Positions 1 to 11,995 of a stretch of 64,000 nucleotides of DNA are shown here, one piece after another. Source of the DNA: Malachius bipustulatus (Eukaryota > Arthropoda > Insecta > Coleoptera > Melyridae). Where the stretch lies: assembly GCA_910589415.1 (NCBI GenBank), contig OU342638.1, positions 38,289,579-38,353,578 on the forward strand, written 5' to 3'. The translations under genes and the position numbers were made by a program. Within the stretch, counting starts at the first letter, position 1, and the number at the start of each line of letters is the position of its first letter. Below the pieces are notes generated by a model, which did not search any database, was not told the DNA's origin, and worked only from the letters and a program-made list of their open reading frames with translations.

Positions 1-953
1 TGACGATACACTGATTCTAAAAACGTGTAGCTCAATAATTACTTTAATTCGTCCCAGTTCTCAGGACAAGCCTTAAACTGGCATAATTAATGAACGTCTC
101 TAATAATAATAATAATAATAGCTGTGTCAAAAATAATTGAAAAATTATTTAATTTCGATTTGATGATAATAAATAAATAAACGGTTGTAATATCCGATTC
201 ATAGTCGTTAAAGCGTAATTTATTAGAGAGTTGCATGCATATATGCAATTGCGAAAGCCCGCACAGCATAGCCACCAACCTTGATCAGCTAATACGACTT
301 AAATAGCCCAAGTTCAATGTCTCTCTTTAACAACGAACAGACTATTATGCATTTAAAAGTTCGTTTACTCTTTAGCTAGCTATTGGTAGTTAGTGGTTAC
401 CTACCTAGTTAGTGGCAGCCCTGAGGCCCGCTGCTTGGTAACTTACCGTTTACTACAGAATTTGCATTTATATTTAATTATTATAAACATTAATAATAAC
501 CAGTCACATATTATCAGGCCGCCGAGGAATTACGATCGAACCGGCGTGTTAACCTGATGTAGATTTCTTCAAAAAATGGTAATCTCGAAGAAGTTACGAC
601 ATGTTATTGTTGCGAAAGGATCGTGATGTCTGTCGATCTGTGTGAATTGTGTATGGTAATGAAAACAAAACATCAATTGTTTCGTTAATAGTGACGGTGC
701 TCTTACTGATGGTACTGGTACCTCTTTGGATAAAAAAATGTCAATAGATTGTATATCTGTCAAGGCTGATTTGCAATACGCTCACAATCTGACAACTACG
801 CGCCCTAATCTTATATCTGATCTATAATTACAAACCATTAACTACCCTAGCTGTCTCTTCTAATAGATGAAACTGAGCTCTAATTACGAAAACACCCTAT
901 ATAATATAATAAAACCTTCCCATAAATGTCTATTAATTATATTTTTTTTACAG
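1..953. other. AT-rich flank or intron 5' of TO1 exon 2
   Basis: I find no supported exon here. There is a short TAA microsatellite near 103-119. No ATG on the plus strand is followed by a hydrophobic signal peptide and a splice donor, so the signal-peptide exon of TO1 is either outside the window or too divergent to see. Confidence 0.5.
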
Positions 954-3900
954 CGAAAGGATTCAATAAATGCCACTTGAAAGCGCCGGATGCTGTGGAA
1001 TGTATCACGAAAAGCGTCGAAAGTGCCATTCAGCAGCTGAAGAACGGTAATTATCCCCGTTGATTATTATTTTTCGATAATATTGGCAACATCGCATTTA
1101 CCAGAATGTTAGTGGTCAAATTTGAGTCTGGACAATTTGGCAACGCCGCAGCACCAAAATTACACCGTTAAACGCAAATGTAGGGAAATTTCGCACAATC
1201 TGGCAACAATAACATTTTATAGAGTATACCGCCCTGTAACTAAAACATCAAAACTGTAACATCACTATCGGAAAATTCGAAAGAGGGATATCTACATATC
1301 CCCAGAATGGGGGCAAAAGTGGATTTTCCTTTTCCAACCAAATTCCCCTAACATCCATTTCAAAACCCGGCAACATAGTCCATACTCTCGAGTTCTCATA
1401 ATCTGACAACCTAGAGCAACACCTGGGACCCAGGTGTCGTGAAATGATTATTTTATAATCTAAAAAAAATACAGGCATTAATTATACAGCTGGCAACGTC
1501 GCTTTTGTTGATAAGGAATACTTATCGTGGATGAACGTTTATTATGTTATTGTTTTACGATTATATTTAGAATTAGGTCAATCCTACACAATCTAGCAAC
1601 AGTGCACTGTTGCTATATTTTGTGTATATTTTTTATTTGATTTACTCAAAAACAATCAATTTTAAAAAATTAACGTCTCTAGAAGGGGAGATTTTCGAGG
1701 GGATCTGACAACACTGCATCGTCATGACGGACGGTTTACAGGCTTTTTACCTAAATTGAATTCACTTTTTTGATGACAATAATCTGGCAACCTTGTGGAC
1801 ATATTTTGGAATTGATTGAAACAAAAAAAAAATGACGGAAGTCTAAAATTTCTGTTATGTGTTTTTGTCAATTTATTTAGAATCGGGAAAATTTCATTAA
1901 ATCTGCTAACATCGCATAGTTTTGACTGAAAATTTAATCGAAATTAAACAGATAAACGAAATTTCTTAATGAATGAAGAAAAATTGCACAATCTGGCAAG
2001 GAAGCATATATTTTTTTATTTGTTACATTTCAAAACAATCACTTATTAGGAAGCAAGTTCTCATTATTTGACATCTCGAGAAATTTGAGACGATCTGACA
2101 ACACTGCATTTCCATGTTAGAACATGTTTTTTTCATGTCTAAAAAAATTTGAAAATTTGAAAATACTTGAACCAAAGCGCAATTTTATGAAAATTTGGTG
2201 GAAATAATCTGGCAACGTTGTAGACATAATTTGAAATTGATTGAAACAAAACAAATTGACTCAAGTTTTTTGTTCTGTTCTTTTTTGTCAATTCATTTAG
2301 AATCTCAAAGAAATTTCGCAAAATCTTACAACATTGCATATTTGTTTTAGAGCCTCTGATACGAAATAAAAAATCTGGTAGGTACTTTTTCTACAACCTG
2401 GCAACCGATGCAAATGTCGCTGCGATGTTGCACAATCTGGCAAGATGAAACATTTTTTTAAATTGCTGTGAAAAACAAATAATCGAAAATGTAACTTCTC
2501 TTGGCAGAGATACCTAATTTAGACGCTCTGACAACACTGCATCTTCATCACAGCACGGTTTGAACATAAAATCTAAATTAATTTACACAAAGAGGTTTTC
2601 TATCTAAATTGAAGCAATTTTTAGAAAAAAAATTGATTACGATGATCTGGCAACCTTGTAGACATATTTTGGAATTGATTGAAACAAAAAAAAAACGGAA
2701 GTCTAAAATTTCTGTTATTTTTGTCAATTTATTTAGAATTGGGAAAATTTCATTAAATCTGACAACATCGCATAGTTGTTTTAGAGACTGTCAGACACGA
2801 ATCAAGAATTCGGGTATATTTCTACAAACCGGCAACATAGTTTTAACTGAAAATTTATTCGAAATTAAACAGATAAACGAAATTTCTCTGTGAATTAAGA
2901 AAAAATGCACGATCTGGCAAGGTAGCATATATTTTTTATTTGTTTCATTTCAAAACAATCACTTGTAAAAAAGCAAGTTCTCGTAATTTTACTTCTCGAG
3001 AAATTTCAGACGATCTGACAAGAATGCATTTTCATGTTGGCACGATTTGAACGTAAAATCATTAAATAAATTAAAACATTTTTCTTTACTTGAACTGAAG
3101 CAATTTTACTAAAATTTAGGGAAAATAATCGGGCAACGTTGTAGACATATTTTGGAATTGATTGAAACAAGAAAAATTGACTCAAGTCTTCTCTGTTCTG
3201 TTGTTTTTTTGTCAATTCATTTAAAATCAAGGAAATTTCGCAAAATCTCACAACATTGCATAATTTTTTTTTTAGAGACGGACACGAAATAAAAACTCGC
3301 GTACTTTTTTACAACCTGACAACCGATGCAAATGTACTGTTGATCGAATATTTTTTTCTTAGCAGAGAAATTTTAGACGATCTGACAACATTGCATCTTC
3401 TTCTCGAGCACGGTTGAACATAAAATTTAAATTAATTATTTACACAAAAAGCCTTTTTACCAAAATTGTAACACATTTTTTATTTTTACGAAAATTTGGC
3501 GAAAACATTCTGGCAGCCTTGTAGATATAATTACACATTCGTTGAAAACAAAAATAAAAATTACAGAATTATAAAATTTTGTGTTCTTGTATAATAGGGG
3601 AAATTTTGCACAGTCTGACAACAATGCATAGTTATTTTAGACTCTCCCAGATACGCAATAAAAAGATGGGTATTTTATCTGCAACCTGGCAACATGTTTC
3701 CCTGAACATATAATCAAAAGTTTTGACGAAAACAGATAGAAATAGTGCTCTGATTGGGGAAAAATTGATAATCTGGCATAGGGTCATAATAATTTGATTT
3801 CAAAACAACTCAAAAATTGAACTTTGCAATTTAAGACGATCCGACAACACCGCATAACTAGGTTTATGGAAACTCTTTAAAACAGTTTAGAAAGAGTTAC

Positions 3901-5278
3901 GAGTTTACGAGAATTTCAACAATCTGGCAACCTTGTAACATAATAGTCAGACAACAACAATATAACAATAATACTGCACATGTCGAATTATTTGAAGCGG
4001 AGCTGGAATAAACAAATTATGCAGATTTGTATTATTAATAATTATAAAATCATGGCGAAATGAAGGGCGAAATGTCATCGATGAAAGGTTAATTTGACAT
4101 GGCAAGTCTTATTATTGCATCCACTTGACTTGACGTGACAAGATGTAATTATCTCCTCAGATTCTTAACTTTGTAATAATCTAATGACATTTCCACATTA
4201 TGAACGTGACATTTATTATGTCTAATCGCCGGATAATAACATCGTTTTATAAATAAAAGAAACGCTGAAATTGAATAATAACTTCCAAACACTTACCAAA
4301 ATCAACCAAGAACACAGAACCCACTGTAAAAAATGTAATTACTGTTGTAAGTATTTATCGAATAGCCATCTAGCGGTTGGCAGTATAAATTATTCTCATT
4401 ACGTCACCAGAGCTAGATATACGCACCTGTATTACCGACACTAACGCTTACGACGCATAGCAAATGTCGGTAATACAGGTACCCCACACCAGAGATTATC
4501 ACAGAGACTCCATTCCACTCATATCGTTATGCAAGTCAAAATAAGTCAAAACTAAACAATTCCAAATTTCAGGAGCACCAGAACTAGCCATCAAACCATT
4601 CGAGCCGCTGGACATATCCGCTTTGACAATCGGAGAAGGAACCGGCCCCGTGAACGTCCAGCAGAACTTCAAAAACGTCAAACTGCACGGACTGACCGGA
4701 TCGAAGGTTCTGGAAGCCAGGTTCGCATTCCTCGATCAATCGCTGCCAAACCAAACTAATTTTAATCTTTTTCAGGGTCCATCTTGATGACAACATGTTG
4801 ACAGCGATCTCGGTGACGCCCGAACTGCGACTAGAAGCCGAATACAACATGAGGGGGAGGATTCTTCTTCTCCCCATCGTCGGCGATGGTAACTGCAACG
4901 TCACCCTCTGTAAGAATTATTATTTTTATTATTTTCATTTGTAAGTACTTAAATGAATTAATTTCAGTGAACATGAGAATCAATCACACGCTCCACGGGG
5001 AGCGTTTCAAGAAGAAGGGCAACTCTTATCTCCGATTCGTCCGTTATGACGTCACCATGCGTCCGGACAAGGTGCGCTTCCAGTTCGCCAATCTCTTCGA
5101 CGGGAACGAGCAGCTCGGCACCGAGCTGAATAAAGTGCTGAACGATAACTGGGACGCGGTCTTCGGGGACGTTCGTGGCGGATACGAGAAGTCTTTCGGG
5201 CTCATCTTCCAGGACCTGGCTAATCGGCTGTTCTCCAGAGTCGCCCTCAAAGATATCTTCCTGGATTTCCAGGAATAA
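954..5278 (+). CDS. takeout/JHBP-family protein TO1 (5' exon missing)
   Basis: Secreted carrier of the takeout/haemolymph JHBP family, expected to bind a small hydrophobic ligand. Exons: 954-1046 (KGFNKC then ECI, the N-terminal Cys pair), 4573-4720 (PLDISALTIGEGTGPVNVQQ), 4776-4909 (NMRGRILLLP) and 4968-5278 (LFDGNEQL, RVALKDIF, stop TAA). All junctions are GT-AG and phases match the other cluster members (148-bp exon 3, 134-bp exon 4). Exon 2 is 93 bp, as in TO11, nine more than in most members, so the two cysteines lie further apart. The window encodes about 227 residues; the signal-peptide exon was not found. Intron 2 (1047-4572) is huge for this family and made mostly of a CTGGCAAC repeat. 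The C-terminal tail is extended past the usual end. An AATAAA lies near 5343. Family assignment is firm; ligand unknown. Confidence 0.88.
1075..3980 (+). repeat. AATCTGGCAAC interspersed tandem repeat in the TO1 intron
   Basis: A core close to AATCTGGCAACNNTGCA (variants CTGACAAC, CTAGCAAC) recurs every 60-110 bp on the plus strand through the intron, separated by AT-rich spacers. There is a higher-order level: the stretch around 1800-1960 is repeated at about 2660-2885, and that around 2160-2340 at about 3090-3250, each time with the same spacer sequence. The same core in reverse orientation builds the array at 44.3-48.3 kb. Confidence 0.85.
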
Positions 5279-5475
5279 GTTTCGCGATTAGGATTAATTA
5301 ATTTAGGAGTAGTGTTTGTTAATAATTGAGTTGCGCATGTTAATAAATAAGTATTATTTATTATTTATCTTCTTTTTTTAATAGTTTTATAACGACCTGT
5401 ATATTGTTGATTTTTTGAAATGTCATTATTCGCTATAACCGGAATTATTAACTTGAAAACTATCGTTTTTAGACA

Positions 5476-5990
5476 TATAGTGTGACGTATCAAGTCAGAC
5501 TAGAATTGTCTGAATAATTCAAAAATGTAATAATATACAGGGTGTTATTAATGAAATAAGAGAGTTAGATCCAATTTCTTGATAAACGATCATATTTAAA
5601 GCATTGATCAGTCTAAAATCTAAGTTAAAAAAAAAACAAATAAGTGTGGCAACATTGATGTTTGATTAGACGCTAAGATTATATGGAACGTTCCGTTTGA
5701 ACGATCTTTAATGCATTATTCGTACAATATAATTGTTGCCAGTCACTTAATCATATTTTTTTGATAGGTATTAAGTATGTACTCTCAGCCGTAACGAAAA
5801 CATCCTGATTACCTTGTCATTTTGATGAGGCAAATAGAAAAATTAACTTACCTCAATCAAATTATAAAAATATCGTTAGCTTTGCAAGAAATCCTTACTA
5901 ATTGTCTTATTTCATTTATGACTCCCTGTATATTGTAGCATTTTTGGATTAATTAGACAATTCTAGTCTGAATTGATATGTCACACTATG
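5476..5990. mobile_element. MITE-like inverted-repeat element, copy 1
   Basis: Two arms of about 75 bp face each other. The left arm runs TATAGTGTGAC ... TACAGGGTGTTAT (5476-5555) and the right arm is its reverse complement, CCCTGTATATT ... GTCACACTATG (about 5923-5990). Each arm has an inner palindrome, TCAGAC(N7)GTCTGA. About 370 bp lies between the arms, and I see no coding capacity. This looks like a non-autonomous DNA transposon, family not identified. Confidence 0.7.
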
Positions 5991-6114
5991 CACTTGAGTG
6001 TCTTACTTTCTTAGTCATTATTCTTTAATTAGAACCCTATTATTTTCGCTATAACGGGAGGAATTGTTTCACTATAACAAGAATTATTAACTTGAAAATA
6101 TCGCTTCTAGACAT

Positions 6115-6634
6115 ATAGTGTGACGTATCAAGTCAGACTAGAATTGTCTGAATAATTCAAAAATGTAATAATATACAGGGTGTTATATATGAATTAAGAG
6201 AGTTAGATCCAGTTTCGTGATAAACTATTTTACCTACATAATTGATTAGTCTAAAATGTAATTAAAAAAAAATAGGTAAATATGGCAACATTGATGTTTC
6301 ATTAGGTGCTAAGATTATATAAAACGTTCCGTTTGAACGATCTCGCATGCATTATTCATACAATATAATTATTCCCAGTCACTTTTAATCCAATCAAAAT
6401 TTTTTTGAAAGTTACTACTGTCAGCCCGTAACGAAAACATCCCGTTTACCTTGTGATTTCGATGTGGTAAACAGAAAAATTACTTCAGCTATCTCAATTT
6501 ATCCCTATCTATCTATCTATCCAATTTATCAAGAAATCCCTACTAATTGTCTTATTTCATTAATAAACCCCTGTATATTATTGCATTTTTGGATTAATCA
6601 GACAATTCTAATCTGAATTGATATGTCACACTAT
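6115..6634. mobile_element. MITE-like inverted-repeat element, copy 2
   Basis: Same arms and inner palindrome as the copy at 5476-5990, about 520 bp long. The flanks are also shared (GGAATTATTAACTTGAAAA before both, TTTTTTAATAGTTTTATAAC after), so copy 1 and copy 2 look like a segmental duplication rather than two separate insertions. Confidence 0.68.
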
Positions 6635-6799
6635 GCATCTTTTTTTAATAGTTTTATAACGCCCTGTATATTGTTGATTTATTGAAACGTCATTATAGAG
6701 TTTCATAATTATAGCCTTACAATAAAATATTCTCTATAACCTATAACCAGAAGAATTGTTTCGCTATACCGGATTATTAACTTGAAAATATCGCTTCTA

Positions 6800-6880
6800 G
6801 ACATATAGTGTGACATATCAAGTCAGACTAGAATTGTCTGAATAATTCAAAAATGTAATAATATACAGGGTGTTATAATT
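6800..6880 (+). repeat. solo arm of the MITE-like element
   Basis: Left arm only (TAGTGTGACATATCAAGTC ... ATACAGGGTGTTAT), with the same leading flank as copies 1 and 2. No partner arm follows before 7100. Another solo left arm lies at about 8066-8140. Confidence 0.65.
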
Positions 6881-6999
6881 GAAATAAGAGAGTTAGATCC
6901 GATTTCTTGGTAAAATATAATTTTTTAATAGATGATCCTTCTGAAACGTATTTAATTATTAAAAAGGGACATTTTAAGTATGTTTGTACTATACTTAAG

Positions 7000-8988
7000 C
7001 TGACAGTATGCTGACGAATCACATTTTTTTTAAATATTACTATACCATAAACATCTCATGTTTGATTACGCAAATTCTTAAGGTTAACTATCGCAATTAT
7101 ACTTGCTTAAAATAAAATAGGTAATTTCTCGAGATTCTGTGAAATATAATCTCACTATAGTGCATTTACGGGCCTAACTGCATTGTAAAGCATTTGGGAA
7201 GACTCCAGAGATCAGAAAAGAGACGAAATACAGTTTATATTCATGTATCTGCTGATTCATATCTTTTGAGAAATTACTGTATTAACGTGTTAAAATTAAA
7301 GAAGTAATAATTGCACTGACAAGTGGTTATTACCATTAATAATAATTATTAAGACAGCAATTAAGAGGAAAAAAATTAAATTATGGAATGTCTATAATCT
7401 GAGCAAATATATTCATAAAGAAATCCCGAATCAATTTGACCGGTTAATTTTGTATTCTCGCCTCTGATCGACCCAGAATTCACTTCACGATTGTCACTTT
7501 CTTGTCACTTGTCAATTGCACTGAAAGTCTTCTCTCTTCTTAGCCTTCCGACGCATATCAGTGGCTCAACAGAATTGAGTGAGTAGCTCTCCAATTTACC
7601 TGCCTGCCGGACATTCCCGAACGTCAAGTGTCGCGAACTGTCATGTTCGCGGACAGCTGCCTGAATTATCAGAGTTCGAGCACCTTACTAGCTCTAGAAT
7701 GAATGGAAAAAAAACAAGATGCTCTATAACCTCAGTTTTTACTGTCCTGAGATTCTGTTTGTTATCGCGTAACAATATTGTTATGATTTTCTTGATCGTA
7801 GATTCAATATATAATTGTAATAATTGCAAACAGTTTCGAAGTCTTAACTTAAAATTTATCACAGTACAATGGAGATATTTTCGCTTGTAACGCCGCTGAA
7901 ATTGCATTGTAGACTCATTGTTTTTGCTTGTTCGCTGCTACCTTGCTTCCATTGTTTATGTTCGCACCCCACTAACTCCGAGTAGTTCCCTCTTGAATGG
8001 TCCAGAAAAGTTCAATTAATATTCGAAGCCATCGCGAAGATTTCTATTACTACCTGAATGTATATGGTGTGACGTATCAAGTCAGGCTAGAATTGTCTGA
8101 GTAATTCAAAAACGTAATAATATACAGGGTGTTATATATAAAATAAGAGAATTAGATCCAATTTTGTGATAAAATATCATATTTGAATAAGTTATCATTC
8201 TAAAACGTTCTGTTTAATTCTAATTGTGGATCGTGGATTCTATAAATAATTGAAAAAAAATACAATCAGTTCCAATTTATCTATTTATTTAAATAAATAC
8301 AATAAACTAAAACAATATCAACACTATTTAGTAATTTGCTGCATGGAGGCGGAGTTACCGCTGCATTATAATCAGAATTTTGAAACAAGCCCAATTTCGC
8401 GATGAGTCAATTAATTGTTCGGAAACAATTCCATATCAGATAATTCTTACAAAAAAAAAACAAATCATTTCCTGGAAAATTATATCGTCGGTTTTTATAA
8501 TTAATTTAATAGAAGCGTTCATAAAAAGTGGTCATATTTAAACATGGAACTTTTCGCTTCAATAATTTATTATTATTAATAATAAAACTGGAAAATTACC
8601 ATATTAATTATTTTATACTGCAGCATATACTAAATTAATCAAGTCGGGCCTGTTACATAATCTTAGTCATCTAATTGGCCTCCCTTTATTAACATTAATA
8701 ATAAAAAAAACTTGATTTAACGTTAATAATAAAAATAATATTTGCATATGAAAAAAAAATAGCTCAACCAATTATTATTCAAACCACTCGTCACCAGTAC
8801 CAAGAAAATTAATAAATAACAATAATTAATCAGCAGAGTGAAAGGCGTAATTATTATAATAATAAAAAAAACAAACAGCTCCAAAATCAAACAATTTTTT
8901 ATTCATCTAGTAAACACAAAACACCAGCTATACATACAAAAAACAAACAAATTCCAGTCAAACAATAATAATTAATTAATTAAATAAT
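7000..8988. other. AT-rich spacer between TO1 and TO2
   Basis: Apart from a solo MITE arm at 8066-8140 there is no recognisable feature. The open frames here (for example 7579-7890) have no family resemblance and no splice context. The part next to TO2 (8560-8990) is a very AT-rich 3' flank with ATTAATAATAAA-type runs. Confidence 0.45.
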
Positions 8989-10248
8989 TTAAAAGAGATC
9001 GTCCTTGGGTACGTGGCTGAAGAGTTGGTTCCCGATCGATTTGAAGATCTCCGCGAAGCTCTCCTCGTAGCTGTGACCGACGTCGTCGAAGACGACGTCC
9101 CAGCTATCGTTGATGGTCTTCAGCAAAACGTCGGCCAGCTCCTTGTTCCCGTCGAAGAGGTTTTCGAACGCGAAGATGATTCGGTCCGGTTTAAGTGAGA
9201 GCTTGTAGTCGACGATTTCGAGGTACTTCTTGCCCTCCTTTTCCACCTCCTTGAATTTTATCTTGTTGGTCAGAAGGGGGTTCACTGGAACAATTCATGT
9301 GCCGAATTAATCGGGTGTTAATGAGGATGAGATTAAGTAGCAATGATGGGATTAGTATTAGTAGTTGATGACTTGTTGGTGATTTTATTTATTATAATAA
9401 GACTCCAGTGTTATTATTATAATAAAAATCGATGCTAACTTTGTTATTTCAATAATAACACCCAGTATATTATTGCATTTTCGGATTATTCAGACAATTC
9501 TAGTCTGACTTGATAGGTCACACCACATATCAAAAACTTATAATTTCCGACTTATTCGATTCCCGAGCCGGCTATTCAAGTGCAAAAGTAACGAAGAATG
9601 ATAAAAATAACGACGATTAGAGTAAAATAAAACATACCCAGCGTTATCTTGCATGGCCCTTTTCCGCTAGCAACGATCAGCAAGATTTTTCCGGACATGT
9701 CGTAATGCGCGTCCATGATAAATCCGTTCGGTGCCCTAACGGCGAACTCCAGCGTCAGATCCTTATCGTTGTAGCTGGAAAAAATAATAATATAAAATTA
9801 CAATTCCGTCGAAGATCGGGGGCGGTTTTAAACTTACTTGGCGCTGACGACGTTCGAGGTTTTCAAGCCTATACATTTGACGTCTGTGTAAGTCTGCTCA
9901 ATTTGGACGGCACTGGGTCCGGGCGGTATCACAATCGAGGGAACTAGGATGGGGTCCAGCGCGACGACCCCTAATTCCTTGGAACCTGAGTTAAAAAAAA
10001 TTATCGTTTATTTCGAAAATAATAATAATAATGATGATACCGACCTTTGTCAGATAAAGCGTGAATGGCTGATTCAATCGCGGTGGCGAGGCAGGCGTTG
10101 TCGTTGGGGGGGCATTTCGACAATTGTTTGGCTGAAATTATTATTTAATTGCAATTATTGTTATTTTGATTGCAAAAAAATACTCACGTAGCGATGCAAC
10201 GGTGATCACACCGACGCATAATAAAATAATTGCACCCTTACAGAACAT
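8989..10248 (-). CDS. takeout/JHBP-family protein TO2
   Basis: Five exons, read on the minus strand: 10248-10188, 10131-10045, 9985-9838, 9774-9638, 9284-8989; 242 residues. Residues 1-18 form a signal peptide (MFCKGAIILLCVGVITVAS). The Cys pair is C27/C34 in PKQLSKCPPNDNACL. Exon 3 carries VALDPILVPSIVIPPGPSAV, exon 4 MSGKILLIV, exon 5 LFDGNKEL and VPKDDLF. The exon 2 donor is GTCGGT; this choice keeps the frame shared with all paralogues. Introns 1-3 are 52-63 bp. Intron 4 (9285-9637) contains one solo MITE arm (about 9450-9530). It is likely a haemolymph or chemosensory-organ carrier of a hydrophobic ligand. It differs from TO6-TO10 in many positions and so is an older copy. Confidence 0.93.
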
Positions 10249-11995
10249 CCTGACAGCTGACACTTCTTTGTATGTGAGAAGATTCACACTGAAATTTTTG
10301 TCTTCTTCACGGCTACTTATCGTATTTTTATAAATATTTCCATAATGGGAAGTGGCAACCAGTTTAAATAAAAAACTTTGAAACCAGTCGGTGTTCTTGA
10401 ATATTTATTCCTGTTACTATTAATTACATACCTACCTAATTCACACATTGCAACAATTAATTTCCAATCATGATGGATGTTGACACGTTGCCAAATGTAG
10501 CACTATTTCCTGCTTGGATGAGATAGGCATTGTTATTAGATTTTTAGGTTCACGACGAGGACACTTCCTGTTATTAATATGACAAGCGGTAATGAATTAA
10601 TTTCTTGCGCGACCATCACCTTTAGTAACCTTGATGAAATTTTATCTCCTTACAGAGGTTACAATTGGTAATTATTCATCGGTTAATATGAATTCTAGTA
10701 TTATAAAAGAAATAAAAAAGTAATTTTCGGGTTAATCAGGCAATTCTAGTCTGACTTGATATATCACACCATGATCTTATAAATTACACTTTCTGAATAA
10801 TTTACGACTAATAAAATTACTTTTTATTATTATTATTATTCGTAGAAATGATTGTTTTACATTATTTATGAAGTAGTTCCTATCATAAATCATAGATAAG
10901 TTTGTCATTTGATCAATATCAACGTGTATAGTTACATTTTTGGATTAATCAGACAATTTTAGTCTGATTTGATATGTCGCATTGTATATCTACGAGTCAT
11001 AATTTCAGAGTTATACACGACCATATCCTCTACAAAAAATTTACAATTTTTTTCCATATTCTTTAGAACCTACCACAAATATATTGTCTTTAGAAGAATA
11101 ATCGGTAGGTAACTTAGTTATTTAAAAAGTGACACCCTGTATAGTTATATTTTTGGATTAGTCAGACAATTTTAGTCTGATTTGATATGTCGCATCGTAT
11201 ATCTACGAGTCATAATTTCAGAGTTATACACGACCATATCCTCTACAAAAATTTACATTTTTGTTTTTATGTAATTTTTCTAGTAGTTTACTGATTTATT
11301 ATAATTTCATTTTTATAGCGCTAGCGCTGGCGCTATACCGTGAATTAGGGCTAACTTTGTTATCTTATCGGAAACACCCAGAATGGTTACATTTTTGGAT
11401 TAGTCAGACATTTTTAGTCTGACTTGATATGTCGCATCATATATCTACGAGTCGTAATTTCAGAGTTATACACGACCATATCCTGTACAAAAAATTTACA
11501 TTTTATTTTTTATTTAATTTTTCTGGTAGTTTACTCGCTTATTATAATTTCATTTTTATAGCACTAGCGCTGGCGCTATACCGTGAATAAAAGCTAACTT
11601 TGTTATCTTATCGGAAACACCCAGAATGGTTACATTTTTGGATTAGTCAGACAATTTTAGTCTGACTTGATATGTCCCACTATAGTTATAATTTCTGAAT
11701 TAGTTTGTTCTTGAGTTTTTATTCAAGTGCCATTTATTTAAATTTAAGTGCCACTTATTTAAATCTAAGTGCCCTTGAAATTTGTACTTCTACTGGACAG
11801 TTAAACATAGGCTTATGTCATAATTGAAGTACTTATAAAGTTATATAATATCTGATTTATTTAAGTGAAGATTTATTTAAGCGTCTTTTGAAATGAAAAT
11901 GTTATTTGGTGTTATTTAAATAAAAACTGGAGTGAACATAAAATTTTATTGCAAACAAGACAACAGAAAAAAAAATAACAGTTTTGCTGGATGAC
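10249..11995. repeat. spacer with tandem solo MITE arms
   Basis: Arms with the TCAGAC...GTCTGA palindrome recur at about 10727-10775, 10930-10985, 11145-11205, 11385-11440 and 11625-11690, all in one orientation. They are joined by a shared tail (ATATCTACGAGTCATAATTT) and make units of 215-250 bp. At 11056 one unit also carries a copy of the 5' edge of TO3 exon 3. From 11715 the first TTYAAGTG motifs appear. No gene is seen. Confidence 0.7.
10287..10322 (-). promoter_or_regulatory. core promoter of TO2
   Basis: On the minus strand a TATA-like CGATAAGTAGCC (10322-10311) lies about 31 bp before an insect TCAGTG initiator (10292-10287). This gives a 5' UTR of roughly 40 nt. TO6-TO9 have the closely similar GATAAATA at the same distance. 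Confidence 0.55.

Noticed and set aside
600..740. Signal-peptide exon for TO1 (ATG near 715, VLLLMVLVPLW-like reading)
   Set aside because: The hydrophobic reading lies before, not after, the ATG in frame, and no donor gives the phase needed by exon 2.
7579..7907. Overlapping open frames in the TO1-TO2 spacer
   Set aside because: No signal peptide, no family motif, no matching splice phase, and both strands are open equally.
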